Shown one piece after another: positions 52,892 to 63,196 of a stretch of 64,000 bases of DNA. Every line of letters starts with the position of its first letter. Within the stretch, counting starts at the first letter, position 1. Origin of the DNA: Candidatus Nitrospira neomarina (GTDB taxonomy: Bacteria; Nitrospirota; Nitrospiria; Nitrospirales; UBA8639); assembly GCF_032051675.1 (NCBI RefSeq), contig NZ_CP116968.1, positions 2,480,001 to 2,544,000 of the forward strand, read 5' to 3'. The notes beneath the pieces were generated by a model. The model did no database searches. It saw nothing but the letters and a program-made list of their open reading frames with translations, and was not told the DNA's origin. A program made the translations under genes and the position numbers.

Positions 52892-54082
52892 TCATTCCCC
52901 GCGCTCTTTATCCTCCTCCTTTAAGAAACTATAATTCCAACGCTCTAGAAATAAACGCCGTAGAGCCTCTCGAACTCCTTCAATAGAGTAGTTTTGTGCC
53001 CACGCACTCGCCTCTTTTGAAAGTCGTTGAACCATCGAAGGATCTTCCATGATACATCGCAGTTGAGCTGCCAATTTTTCCACGTCCCCATAGGGAAAGA
53101 CAAAACCTCTCTCCTTAAGCATCCACGGGATCAACCCGGTGTCGGTTGCTACGCACACCACCCCATAACACATCGCTTCTACGAGAACTTTAGGAAAGCC
53201 CTCACTTTTGGTAGGTAGGACCAACACATGCGCCTTTTCATACCAACTCATTACTTCAACATAGGGAAGTGGCCCGACAAAATGTACATTCTTTTCCAAA
53301 TCCAGCTGTTTCGTCATCGTTTCAAGACGGCCCCGATCGTGCCCATCCCCCACAATTGATAACTTGAACGAAATATTTTGTTTTAACAGCGCAGAGGCTG
53401 CTTTCAGCAAGACATCAACTCCCTTGGCGGGGACTAATCTCCCTACAAACAGGATCTGAATAGGAAAAGTCAATTGCTTTTGACCCGCAGCCTCCACGCC
53501 ACGCTGCACTTGCTTTGCCGTCATTGTGGAAGCAAATATTGGGATAACCTGCTTGGGCTGGTTTGGCTCTCCCCCATAAACAAAAACCAGCCCATTTCGC
53601 CACCACCAGGAGCGTAAGATAAACCGCTGCAAACGATAAGAAAAAGGTTCCCCGGTAAAACTCATCCACTGTCCGGCATAGTTGGCTATTAAATACTTGG
53701 AGAACAGTGGGGCCAGAATAGTTCCAAACAATCCAAGATTACATGGGCATCGAACCTGGATGACATCACCTTTTAACATTGCATTACTCAGTTCCAGCAG
53801 ATGTCTCGGGATATTGACATAAAGCAAAATTTTTTCCTTAAAGGTTCGTCCACCGGTCTCCATTTGCGGCAAAATTGAAATATTACCGTTGGCAAAGGGG
53901 AGACAATCGCGAGGAGGGAGGCCTTTCTGAAATGGTGCTGCGATCAATACTTTTTCAAACAGATCCGCTAAAGGCTGGATCTGTAGAGTGTAGGGACCGG
54001 ACGCGTAGAATTGTCCCGCAACTTCATAATGCCGAACATTCGTGATGATGACCAATTTTTTATTTGCATTCTGTAATGCCAT
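52892..54082 (-). CDS. Glycosyltransferase family 4
   Basis: A 396-residue GT-B enzyme. The catalytic domain shows IQILFVGRLVPAKGVDVLLK, LSIVGDGHDRGRLE and TKSEGFPKVLVEAMCYGVVC with the E-x7-E motif. A hydrophobic patch in the N-terminal half (LGLFGTILAPLFSKYLIAN) suggests peripheral membrane contact, as is normal for lipid-linked acceptors. Donor sugar unknown. Confidence 0.9.
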   Translation of the reverse strand: MALQNANKKLVIITNVRHYEVAGQFYASGPYTLQIQPLADLFEKVLIAAPFQKGLPPRDCLPFANGNISILPQMETGGRTFKEKILLYVNIPRHLLELSNAMLKGDVIQVRCPCNLGLFGTILAPLFSKYLIANYAGQWMSFTGEPFSYRLQRFILRSWWWRNGLVFVYGGEPNQPKQVIPIFASTMTAKQVQRGVEAAGQKQLTFPIQILFVGRLVPAKGVDVLLKAASALLKQNISFKLSIVGDGHDRGRLETMTKQLDLEKNVHFVGPLPYVEVMSWYEKAHVLVLPTKSEGFPKVLVEAMCYGVVCVATDTGLIPWMLKERGFVFPYGDVEKLAAQLRCIMEDPSMVQRLSKEASAWAQNYSIEGVREALRRLFLERWNYSFLKEEDKERGE

Positions 54083-54492
54083 ATTTAATTTTCCCTATGA
54101 ATCAGTTGTCAAAAATTGATTCCGAAAACAGCTGATGCCATGCAGGAATACCATGGTCAGTTTCTAGTTCCGGCGAATAATTAAAAATGCAGAATATTCT
54201 TGTTCGGCAGCCTAAAAGCATACTCTGTGGTCCACTGTGGCCGCAGTAAAACTGCCAATACGGGACGAGTTCATCCTTTATGCTCGTCGGTGCATAAACT
54301 TCTTGTCCCTTTTCCAGAGGCAGACGCGTCTATAGCCAATGGGATTGCTTCTATTGATCCCAGGATTATACAGATTTTATGAGTGCCTGACTTCCCTTAG
54401 TTTCGGGTAACGATTATCGGATGGGTCGGTGTTGATGTGATTTAGACGTGTAGTCTATACCGGTTTTCCGCGTTTTCGATGCATCTGTAAAA
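54083..54492. other. Intergenic region downstream of O-antigen ligase gene
   Basis: About 410 bases without a convincing gene; a 60-codon + frame at 54200-54382 has no ribosome site or family. No clean terminator seen. Confidence 0.3.
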
Positions 54493-55986
54493 TCAGGGTT
54501 TAACTACCTGATAGGCTGAGTAATTGGTGCGGCTATCTGTTTTTACGCCCTGCGGTCGCGTTCTCCATCCGTTTTGCCGTCGTACCCTTGCTCCCCGTGT
54601 GTTACCAAGCAACGCCATACCCAAGAAAAGTCCAGACAATGGATCAAAAGCAGACACGGAAAGACCGATCGTCATGAAACACAATAGGCCTAAAAGCGGC
54701 CCTACTTCGCCCGTCACCCGTCTATGAACAAGCCCTTTGCTCATTAGGGTAGCAAGGAAACCCGTCAAAAGTATGAGGCCGATTAGCCCCGTCTCAACAC
54801 CCACGTGGAGGTACAGCGAATGCCAGGCCAATTCCACACCGGGTTTAAAATGTACATTAGGATCAGAGATGGAATAGGTCGCATAAACCTTTGGCCCTGA
54901 GCCAGGGCCAAAGCCCAAAATTGGTGAATCTTTCAGGACTTTCGGAAATAGAATCCACATATCGAAACGTCCCGTAGTTTTTTCCGCCAGACTTCTCTCA
55001 CTGTCTGTAGCCTTGTCAAACCATTTGTTTATGGTGGCGCCCTTTTCCGTTAAAAGGAGGCTGAATAAAAAAACACACATGAACATTAAGGACATCAGTA
55101 TCCGCATTTTCATTCTGATTTTAGAAAACAGGAGCATGATGAATACACCCACACAGGCAACAGCCCAACTCCCTCGCGATGTTGAGAGAAGTAAAAAAAT
55201 AAAAGCTGTTCCCCCAACTAACCGGCGGGAAAATGCCGAATTTTGTAAAAAAAGCCATTTGCCGTCGTCCACAATTGAATACAGGAGGATAAACGCCGCA
55301 GGAATACCGAAGCTGATCGGATTTCCGAAAGTCACGCCTTCTATTTCAGCCTGCACCAATCGTGGTGCCCCGTATCCCAATAAGGCTAACCCAATAGCAA
55401 AGAGGGAAATGCCCGCACCGACGAGTGCCGTTGACAGGTATTTTCGTTGTTCAGCAAGGAGATACACGATGCCTGCACTGAACCCAAGCTCCAAGATCTT
55501 AAGACCAGAGGAATAGCTCCCCGTCAAAATAAAAGCTCCCGCCCAATACAATATCCCTACAATGAGAAGCCAACGCAACGGGAGATTGTTCCATAATTGG
55601 AAAAATTTTTGAGGGCTTATAAAAAGCCTGAGAGCCAGCCCCATCCCCAAAATGGCTATTACCGAGTTGTAGAACAGACCCTCACGCAAAAACGCCAAAA
55701 CGGGAAGGACTGAAATGGACAAGGCAAAAAAACTTAAGGGTTTTCCGGACACCATATAATACGCAAGAAACAGTAACAAAAAAGCGAAGAAAACTTTTCC
55801 GCCGGCGAATAATTTCCCCATTCCAACCAAACCCATGGCAGGCACGACGCAAATCATTATCTTGATGAGGATAGGCCAAATCAGTTGAGCACTGATTTCT
55901 TTGGCCTTCAGTTCAGTCTCTTTCGTGAAAGTCGAACTTCTCGGTTTTTTCATTGAGGATGAAAAAGGCGGATTTATCTTAGCCAT
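54493..55986 (-). CDS. O-antigen ligase/polymerase (Wzy/WaaL-type) membrane protein
   Basis: ATG 55986 has AAGGAAAG upstream; the frame to TTG 56013 is less likely. The 497-residue protein has about 11 transmembrane helices and the O-antigen ligase superfamily segment: SRGSWAVACVGVFIML, a large periplasmic loop (ATDSERSLAEKTTGRFDMW, FGPGSG), and WHSLYLHVGVETGLIGLI with the conserved His. In this locus it most likely polymerises lipid-linked repeat units (Wzy role), but a ligase role cannot be excluded. Confidence 0.88.
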   Translation of the reverse strand: MAKINPPFSSSMKKPRSSTFTKETELKAKEISAQLIWPILIKIMICVVPAMGLVGMGKLFAGGKVFFAFLLLFLAYYMVSGKPLSFFALSISVLPVLAFLREGLFYNSVIAILGMGLALRLFISPQKFFQLWNNLPLRWLLIVGILYWAGAFILTGSYSSGLKILELGFSAGIVYLLAEQRKYLSTALVGAGISLFAIGLALLGYGAPRLVQAEIEGVTFGNPISFGIPAAFILLYSIVDDGKWLFLQNSAFSRRLVGGTAFIFLLLSTSRGSWAVACVGVFIMLLFSKIRMKMRILMSLMFMCVFLFSLLLTEKGATINKWFDKATDSERSLAEKTTGRFDMWILFPKVLKDSPILGFGPGSGPKVYATYSISDPNVHFKPGVELAWHSLYLHVGVETGLIGLILLTGFLATLMSKGLVHRRVTGEVGPLLGLLCFMTIGLSVSAFDPLSGLFLGMALLGNTRGARVRRQNGWRTRPQGVKTDSRTNYSAYQVVKP

Positions 55987-56277
55987 ACATCTTTCCTTGC
56001 ACTTCTGGAACAACCGAAATCAACAAATACTGAACCTACGAAATTTAGCTTCATCAGGATTTCTCCTGGATCACTCCCATTTTCGTGTACATCGTTCGAA
56101 AAAAATGGGACTCAAATTCCTCTCCTTTGTAAGCAGAGTATAGGTGAGGTAGAGTCCGCGACTTATCAATCAACCACCGCGGAATCAAACATTGAAGAAT
56201 CTTCAGAGGCCGTGAAAAGGTCTTCTATGAATGAGATTCCCACCTTATCAGCGAGACTACTGAATACCAAACCTGCC

Positions 56278-58182
56278 TTACCTATCAGAAAGGGCCAATT
56301 GGACGGCTAGCAGCATAATGGCCCGTTGGTACAGTCCTGCCCGAGAAATTGTACGATGAGGCATTCCAGTACAAAAAGCCTCTATTACCGGGCGATACGC
56401 CTCAGGTCGGAAGAATTCGGGAAGGCGACTGGAAGTACCGAGCAGCGCCTCTGACAATTGCGATTTGAATTCCGCATCTACCCAGGTATCCATGGGGATT
56501 CCAAATCCAGATTTTGGCTTTCCAGCAACGGCTTTAGGCAATTTACTTTCGGCCACTGCTCGTAATACCTTTTTACACATTCGTCCTCTCACTTTCAGCC
56601 GGTGAGGAAGTGTAAGGCCAAAGGCAAACAACTCTTCTTCTAACAAGGGCACACGTACTTCCAAACTCTCTTTCATGCTTGCCATATCCACCTTAAAAAG
56701 AAAGTCATTGGGCAATCTTAGACGAACGTCGACTTCAGCCGCATGCGCAGACAACCGTTCCAACCGAGAAACCTTACTTGGCAACCGATGCTCCCATTGT
56801 CGTTCAAACAGGCGACGGACGGGAAAAAGATTGGCGTCCAGGCAAAGATTTTCATGTTCGTCCTCGCGTATCCAAGAAACTAAGGTCTGCAAAATCATGG
56901 TGTCGTCAGCGCCGGTAAGATCCCTGATCCTATTTGGAAATGAATTACGCAACATGCCAAGTTGAGCTAGTGGAAACGAAATAGCACCAGCTGTCCGCCA
57001 CAACCATGAGGGAAAACGCTGGTATCGAATGATATCCCCAATTCTCCAATAATGGTCATAGCCCCCAAACCCTTCGTCCCCTCCGTCTCCAGAAAGTGCG
57101 ACTGTCACATATCGACGCATTAGCCTGGAAACCGCATTGACTGCAAAAAATGAGGTATCGGCAAAAGGCTGTCCGGCATGAAGAAGAAGATCTGTTATAT
57201 GGTCCCAGGTCCCTTTGCTGTTTCCGACTCTTAGCGTTCGGTGATGGCTTCCAATGTGTTTCCCTACTGCTACCGCTGCCCAGGTCTCATCATACTCCTC
57301 CTCTGAGAATTGCGCGTTAAAGGTCTGCAGGGAAGATTTAAGGTTTTGCTGAGCCGCAACACTTACCAAGGAGGAATCGATCCCACCGCTGAGAAGGGCA
57401 CCAAGCGGAACATCGCTTTCCAATTGTTGTCGGACGGCCCCTGTTATCAAAGAATCAGCTTGTGCCTTAGCCTGCTCTAACGACATATCTAAATTGGGAG
57501 CAATGGCCCATTGATGATACTTTTGGATGTCCCAGGAAATCGTGTGGGTATCCAATTGGGCGACCAGGACCTCTCCCGGTTGAAGAGCACGAATTCCGAC
57601 AAAAAACGTCTCAGGGGCAGGAATGTAGAATAGGGCAGCAAAATCGGAAATCGCCTGTCTATCCGGCTGAACGTTGATTCCCGGCAATTCACGGAGTGCC
57701 CGGATTTCGCTGGCGAACGAAAGCCGGTTGGCTCCCGGGGCATAAAACAGTGGCTTAATACCGAATCGGTCTCTGGCCAGAAGAAGGGTGTCAGTTTGTG
57801 TATTATAAATCGCTAAGGCAAACATGCCACGCAATCTATCCAGGAACGCTAAACCTTTTTCCTCATAAAGATGAACAATGACCTCAGTGTCCGATCGCCC
57901 TTTGAAAATATGTCCGCGAGCTTCAAGATCCTGTCGAAGTTCCCGATGGTTATAGATTTCCCCGTTAAAAACTACCCAGATGGTCCCGTCTTCGTTCGCC
58001 ATCGGTTGCGCACCACCCGGAGACAAATCAATAATACTTAACCGTGTATGAATGAGAGTTGCCTCAGGCCAGATCTGAATGCCATGTGCATCCGGACCCC
58101 GGTGATGGAGAACTTTGGCTAACCGTGCTGCGTAAGACTCACTGTCAGGAAGATGTCCTAACCACCCGGCAATACCACACAT
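56278..58182 (-). CDS. asnB: Asparagine synthase (glutamine-hydrolysing) family amidotransferase
   Basis: Start set at ATG 58182 because the nucleophile Cys must follow Met (CGIAGWLG); the frame extends to 58218. The 634-residue protein has HHRGPDAHG, TRLSIIDLSPGGAQP, VVFNGEIYN and a synthetase domain with SGGIDSSLVSVAA and SGDGGDEGFGGYDHY. It resembles the amidotransferases of XrtA-type EPS loci. It is the second such enzyme in the window but not a close copy of the one at 40482, so the two probably amidate different groups. GGAGG lies 12 bases upstream. Confidence 0.9.
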   Translation of the reverse strand: MCGIAGWLGHLPDSESYAARLAKVLHHRGPDAHGIQIWPEATLIHTRLSIIDLSPGGAQPMANEDGTIWVVFNGEIYNHRELRQDLEARGHIFKGRSDTEVIVHLYEEKGLAFLDRLRGMFALAIYNTQTDTLLLARDRFGIKPLFYAPGANRLSFASEIRALRELPGINVQPDRQAISDFAALFYIPAPETFFVGIRALQPGEVLVAQLDTHTISWDIQKYHQWAIAPNLDMSLEQAKAQADSLITGAVRQQLESDVPLGALLSGGIDSSLVSVAAQQNLKSSLQTFNAQFSEEEYDETWAAVAVGKHIGSHHRTLRVGNSKGTWDHITDLLLHAGQPFADTSFFAVNAVSRLMRRYVTVALSGDGGDEGFGGYDHYWRIGDIIRYQRFPSWLWRTAGAISFPLAQLGMLRNSFPNRIRDLTGADDTMILQTLVSWIREDEHENLCLDANLFPVRRLFERQWEHRLPSKVSRLERLSAHAAEVDVRLRLPNDFLFKVDMASMKESLEVRVPLLEEELFAFGLTLPHRLKVRGRMCKKVLRAVAESKLPKAVAGKPKSGFGIPMDTWVDAEFKSQLSEALLGTSSRLPEFFRPEAYRPVIEAFCTGMPHRTISRAGLYQRAIMLLAVQLALSDR

Positions 58183-58610
58183 AAAATAATCATTCCTCCA
58201 CGCACTCGAGATTGGCAATCAGCCTTAGTGGAGTCCACAAGCCAACATCGTTCTAACGGTTAAGTCTTGCTCTGTCAGAGATTACGTCTACTCGAAAATT
58301 ATCATCTTCCTTGCAGGTATTACGTCGCTTGTGAACCAGCATTAAGGAGGCCAAAACCAGTTGGCCAAAAGAGTTGCTGACCGTCTTCCTCCAGATAGGG
58401 GTAAATTAAGAGAAGAGAGGCGTGACAACCCGACCTTGCCTAATGTTTTTAGCGAACAACCAGATTGTTTTGACTTCACGAATAGGGTATCGGAAGTCAA
58501 CCCTTAAGAATCACATGAATGAAAGCTCATCCACCCGAATTTGACATTCGGGTTACTCATCAGTCATTTCTTGGTTTCACATTGAACCAACTGACACAAA
58601 AAGAAACCGT
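58183..58610. other. Intergenic region
   Basis: About 430 bases with no recognised gene or RNA; the promoter for the asparagine-synthase gene may lie here. Confidence 0.3.
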
Positions 58611-59888
58611 CTACTCAACTAAAGACTTTTTGAGAAGAATGTCATTCAGCTGCTTACTTAAATTGACCCATGAATATGGGTCTTCTCCTTCTATTCTCTC
58701 CCCTTGACTTTCAATTCGTTCATTGAGATAGGAAGCCATACCAACGATATTATTTTTTTGGAACGCGCGTACCCCTTTACACTGTTCTAATATGGCGACA
58801 TCACTACCCAATGGACATATCAGCAGAATTGGAGTCTTCAACCCTAAAGATTCAAAGACTTTGCATGTGATCATTCCTTTATCGGCAATCGTGACGTCGT
58901 CAGGGATGGAGGTAATGACAATGGATATGTTCGCACCAGCAACAGCGGATAGCGCGACATTGCGGTGGACCTTTCCCTGAAGCTTCACTTCATCAGTCAT
59001 CCCCAATCGCTCGGCTTCTTCTCTGACATGCTCTCCCATTTGACCATAATAATACAGACACCATTTTCCCTTTTCTTTACCTCTTAATTCCTTCAAATGC
59101 TTTAGAGCTTCCATGAACGGCGTAATCACCCGTTTGGGAGGATAGAAATCCCCAGTATACACTATCGCGAAATGTGGAAAATGGGTAGGCTGTACTTGAC
59201 TCATTTCATCCGGATCAAAGCCATTCGAAATGACGTGAATTTTTTCCTTCAGACCATATCGTCGGGTTAAATCCATTGCCCAGGAGGGGGAGACGATGGT
59301 CACAGCAGCGCTACTTTGGAGCAGCTCTTTCTCTTCATTAATGGTTTTCTGAGGTTTCGGATACTGTGCGTGAGGATTGCCGGTCCAAGGATCACGGTAA
59401 TCAAGCACATAGGGTCGGTTCAGTTTATCTGATAGCCATTTCGCCAATCCAAATGAACAAAACGGTGACCCACTCGCAAGAATGATGTCTACATCCTCTT
59501 TACCTAAGGTTGAGCATGTCCGCTTGGCTTCTTTGATCCAGCCAATTTCTCTTTCAAGCCTCCACTTGCTTGCAATCCGTCGACCTACCCCTCCCAAAAA
59601 CCATTTGATTCCGGAATTCTCGAATTTCAGGCATCCAGGTGAAAGAAACCGCCAGTCATGCCCGGTATGAATACACTTAATTCCTTCTTTATTTAGCTCA
59701 AGATTAATCTTCTCAATTTCGCTAATGTCCCTTAATCGCCACAGGTGAGGATCGGGTGTTACCACAGTGACATCCCAACCTAACCTGGAGAGATACTTGG
59801 CGATATTCCAGGTTCGGACACATGCACCGGCATTGAGCGGGGGAAAATAATACGCAAGAAACAGGACTTTGGGTTTTTTGGGAGGCAT
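58611..59888 (-). CDS. Glycosyltransferase family 4
   Basis: Start at ATG 59888 (AAGGAT seven bases upstream), giving 425 residues that begin PPKKPKVLFLAYYFPPLNAG. The N-terminal domain reads GWDVTVVTPDPHLWR, and DIILASGSPFCSFGLAKWL is typical of family 4 enzymes of the WbuB kind. The C-terminal domain has IVYTGDFYPPKRVI and GMITCKVFESLGLKTPILLI. It follows another GT4 gene by 30 bases and is probably co-transcribed with it. Confidence 0.88.
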   Translation of the reverse strand: MPPKKPKVLFLAYYFPPLNAGACVRTWNIAKYLSRLGWDVTVVTPDPHLWRLRDISEIEKINLELNKEGIKCIHTGHDWRFLSPGCLKFENSGIKWFLGGVGRRIASKWRLEREIGWIKEAKRTCSTLGKEDVDIILASGSPFCSFGLAKWLSDKLNRPYVLDYRDPWTGNPHAQYPKPQKTINEEKELLQSSAAVTIVSPSWAMDLTRRYGLKEKIHVISNGFDPDEMSQVQPTHFPHFAIVYTGDFYPPKRVITPFMEALKHLKELRGKEKGKWCLYYYGQMGEHVREEAERLGMTDEVKLQGKVHRNVALSAVAGANISIVITSIPDDVTIADKGMITCKVFESLGLKTPILLICPLGSDVAILEQCKGVRAFQKNNIVGMASYLNERIESQGERIEGEDPYSWVNLSKQLNDILLKKSLVE

Positions 59889-59918
59889 CGTTCTATCCTT
59901 TTCACTCATTGGCAAATA

Positions 59919-61148
59919 TCACGTTTTTGCACACACTTGTCCATACAATTCCACCAACCGATCATTTAGAGTTTTCATGTCATAGTCCGTTTCCACCCGG
60001 GCACGTCCGGCTCTTCCCATATCCGGCCATTTTTCAGGATGGTCAACCAGGTAGGACAGTCGATCGGCCAGGGCATCCGCGTCTCGCTCCCGTACCAGAT
60101 AACCCGATACACCATCTTCCACGAGTTCCGGGATGCCGCTATGCTGAGTGGCAATAACCGGCAACCCCATGGCCATGGCCTCTTTAATTGCATTGGGAAT
60201 GCCTTCCTGATCACCGTCTTTGGCGGTCACACTTGGAGCGATCAATATGTGTGCATCCTGCAACAATCGAATGACTTCCTCATGGCTTTTCCATCCTAGT
60301 AACCGCACATGCTCCTTGAGATCTCGCTCCTGAATTAATTGCTCCAGGTCCCCTCGTAATTCGCCCTCTCCGATTATGGAGTAGCGGATGGATTTTCCCG
60401 ATTTAACTATCTTATCGACTGCTTCAATCGCATAGGGAATACCCTTTTTCTCAATCAACCGGGCAATGGTTATGACGTGTATCGGTTCATCCTGGAGAAC
60501 GTTCTTGGGGGACCATGCGAGGTTTTGGCATTTAATACCAGAGGCCAAAACGACAATTTTCCTCTCATCACATCCTTGTTGGACAATGAGATTTTTCAGA
60601 GAATGACTGACCGGTAAAAAGAGGTCCCCTTCCCTAAATAATGTTTTATACAAATCGGGGCATTCATAGATCATTTTTGAGGCATCAAATCCTCGAAAAG
60701 AAGTCACCACTTTAGCCGTTGGGGCAGCCACCTGCTTAATATATAATCCTTGCAGACCATCCGTGCCAAATTGACAATGAATAATGTCATAGGGTCCCGT
60801 TCCTAAAAAGGGAATAATTTTATACAGAAGCGTTAATGATGAAGCGGCCCTTCCATATTGAAAAACATTTAAGGATCTCACTATTGGAACGGGATATTTT
60901 AGGATATATTTAAGAATAAGATACAACCCCTTGGCGAATCGTCGAACTTTATTTTTTGGTACAACTTGATACCTCGTCCGTTCCCTCAACATATATTTTT
61001 TGAGGTTTTCTGAATTCGGAAGATCATCTCTTGCTTTCCCGGCAAAAATGTTGACCTCAAGTCCAGCTTCGATCATTCCTACAATTTGACTTTGCACAAA
61101 TGTTTCCGTGGCAGAGGGAAACTGGCTCACGATAAACGCTACTTTCAT
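59919..61148 (-). CDS. Glycosyltransferase family 4 (WcaL-like)
   Basis: A 409-residue GT-B enzyme with VAFIVSQFPSATETFVQSQI, VVTSFRGFDASKMI, ITIARLIEKKGIPYAIEAVD and EGIPNAIKEAMAMGLPVIAT. The opening SQFPSxTETFV is characteristic of colanic-acid WcaL-like transferases. It precedes the previous transferase in transcription. Donor and linkage unknown. Confidence 0.9.
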   Translation of the reverse strand: MKVAFIVSQFPSATETFVQSQIVGMIEAGLEVNIFAGKARDDLPNSENLKKYMLRERTRYQVVPKNKVRRFAKGLYLILKYILKYPVPIVRSLNVFQYGRAASSLTLLYKIIPFLGTGPYDIIHCQFGTDGLQGLYIKQVAAPTAKVVTSFRGFDASKMIYECPDLYKTLFREGDLFLPVSHSLKNLIVQQGCDERKIVVLASGIKCQNLAWSPKNVLQDEPIHVITIARLIEKKGIPYAIEAVDKIVKSGKSIRYSIIGEGELRGDLEQLIQERDLKEHVRLLGWKSHEEVIRLLQDAHILIAPSVTAKDGDQEGIPNAIKEAMAMGLPVIATQHSGIPELVEDGVSGYLVRERDADALADRLSYLVDHPEKWPDMGRAGRARVETDYDMKTLNDRLVELYGQVCAKT

Positions 61149-61457
61149 TCTTCATCCTCTACCATTTTTTCAGTTACGTCTTTCAAAAGACACCTGCAGG
61201 AATCATAAACCTTTTGCGGATATGGGCAATCAAATACACCATCTTTCAACCCTCACGTGATCTTCTTCGAGGATCTTGCACCAACGATAGAACATTCTCC
61301 TTTTGGATTTTCTGATAGAACATTTCCATTCACCTGTTCACCATTTTGAATAAACCTCCAGGATGACCGGAGGGAAAAATATTCAGTAGATCCTTAAAAG
61401 AGTTTTCATATTTTCTAAGGGGAGACCGGCTTAAAATACCATCTCCGTATACCCTTC
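61149..61457. other. Intergenic region
   Basis: About 310 bases without a recognised gene; no terminator with a clean T-run was found. Confidence 0.3.
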
Positions 61458-63137
61458 CTATTTCCCCCGCACAAGTTCTGAGGCATAATAATCAACCGAA
61501 TACCCGCCCGTTTGGCGACAGATAGCTTCTTTCGCACGCTGCATTTCTTCATGATCTAATTTTTCAATATATTTATCATACATGTACAGGACATCCATAA
61601 ATTCGATGTAATAGGGACTGGACTCAAGAGCATTGGTTAGACCGAATTGGAGGAGAAATTTCCTGAGAAAATAAAAATTGTTTTTTATGTAAGGAAGCAA
61701 CCACGAAAGTGGCATTTGCTGATACAAGGTAAGGAAATCCTTAAGATTGGTAATTTGGTATTCTTCAGAAAAACAACTGATGGTTAAATCCCGATCAATC
61801 CATCCGCCAGGATACACAAGCCGGGGATACTGCCGTCGCAGAGCCCAAAAAACCTTTCGTATACTCCTTACTTTAACGGCATGTGCCACAACTTCAACCT
61901 TAGATCGTGGCTTTTTTCGTGATTTCATCCACATTACAATAAAAATTTTATACAGGGCCTCTGCCGGTTGATGTTCTAAGACTCTTTGTAGCGCTCGCAA
62001 TCCCTTTTCGGACCATTCAGCATAACGTGTGTTTTGTGGAATCACATGGCTAAGGCGATTCACTACGGTCAATGCCTGCACATGCGTATTGAGACAAAGC
62101 GAATTACCAGGAGATTTACCAAAAAGGACAGATTGAAAATGTGCATGTTTGTCCATATGTTCATTCGTATCGTGTAAAAACCAAAGACTCCCGTCATCGA
62201 GCTGTTCCATCAGATGCTCGGACACAAAATCCATTCCACGTTCTGCGGCTTCTATCCATAAAGACTCACCCGTTTTTTCATACTGCGAAATGAGCAAATG
62301 AATGCCGTCCAGATGGAATCGGGCATGGGTTTCAATTTCATCGGTCCAAAAACCGTGCCCCCACTCCCCTTTTGGCGACAGGTCTAAAACAACAGAATAC
62401 GCAATGACATTTTGGATGATGTCATACAATTTTTTGCCGGTTTCCTGAAATAAAAACCCAAAATAACTCCACCAGGCGAATGCACATTGCTGACATTTGA
62501 ATCGTTTCTTAAGGTCTTTGTGCCCACGAGGGTCATAGAGACTGCCGTTGACCAGATAGGTCCAGATATCTGAGGGTTTGCTGGCATAAAACCAATCTGT
62601 TTTTCGATAGACACGTCGTTCAATGGAATTCAACGATGTGATTTCACCGACAAACTCCTCGCAAGCATCTTCGATAATCATAAACGGGACAATGGCCCGT
62701 TCTCCTGGCATTCCTGTAAGGAACAAATGCAGTTGAATACCGGAACTCACTTCCCAATGGCAGGGAAGAAACGAGTCCTCAGGGGCTGAAATACGTTGGG
62801 ATTGGTCGAAATGAAATTTTGCACCAGCAGCAGGTAGCCAAACCGTATATATTCTTTTTTCATATTGAACGGTTAGGAGCATTCCAAATTCATTTCCATG
62901 AAAAACTTTCAGGACCGAGGCTGCACTTGAAAATGTTATGTGGGTAGGCCTCTCCTCTGCACAGACACGAAGGCTATGTATTCTCACACCCTGCCTCACA
63001 TGGACATCCACCAATTGGGAGCAAAACTCATCAAATGCATATTCAACCCGCTCAAAACCGTTAGAAGCGAAAATTCGCTCCTCTTTTTCTTTTCCAAAAA
63101 ATATATCCGTTGGATAAACTTTACTGTGTGAATCCAT
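61458..63137 (-). CDS. Predicted alpha/alpha-toroid glycan-active protein, unrecognised family
   Basis: 559 residues, no signal peptide, AAGGAG before the ATG. The N-terminal third is beta-rich (ASVLKVFHGNEFGMLLTVQY). From about 210 to 440 a helical region contains aromatic and acidic clusters (KGEWGHGFWTDEIETHARFH, LDGIHLLISQYEKTGESLW, GSLWFLHDTNEH) like those lining the active sites of alpha/alpha-barrel polysaccharide enzymes such as lyases, hydrolases or glucuronyl C5-epimerases. I do not recognise an exact family. It could also be a heparinase-II/III-like protein without catalytic function. Neighbouring glycosyltransferases support a glycan role. Confidence 0.6.
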   Translation of the reverse strand: MDSHSKVYPTDIFFGKEKEERIFASNGFERVEYAFDEFCSQLVDVHVRQGVRIHSLRVCAEERPTHITFSSAASVLKVFHGNEFGMLLTVQYEKRIYTVWLPAAGAKFHFDQSQRISAPEDSFLPCHWEVSSGIQLHLFLTGMPGERAIVPFMIIEDACEEFVGEITSLNSIERRVYRKTDWFYASKPSDIWTYLVNGSLYDPRGHKDLKKRFKCQQCAFAWWSYFGFLFQETGKKLYDIIQNVIAYSVVLDLSPKGEWGHGFWTDEIETHARFHLDGIHLLISQYEKTGESLWIEAAERGMDFVSEHLMEQLDDGSLWFLHDTNEHMDKHAHFQSVLFGKSPGNSLCLNTHVQALTVVNRLSHVIPQNTRYAEWSEKGLRALQRVLEHQPAEALYKIFIVMWMKSRKKPRSKVEVVAHAVKVRSIRKVFWALRRQYPRLVYPGGWIDRDLTISCFSEEYQITNLKDFLTLYQQMPLSWLLPYIKNNFYFLRKFLLQFGLTNALESSPYYIEFMDVLYMYDKYIEKLDHEEMQRAKEAICRQTGGYSVDYYASELVRGK

Positions 63138-63196
63138 GGTACTCCTTGCTCAAATGGGGATTCGGTAGCTAAGAAACAGCAATGTTGGTCCAACCG

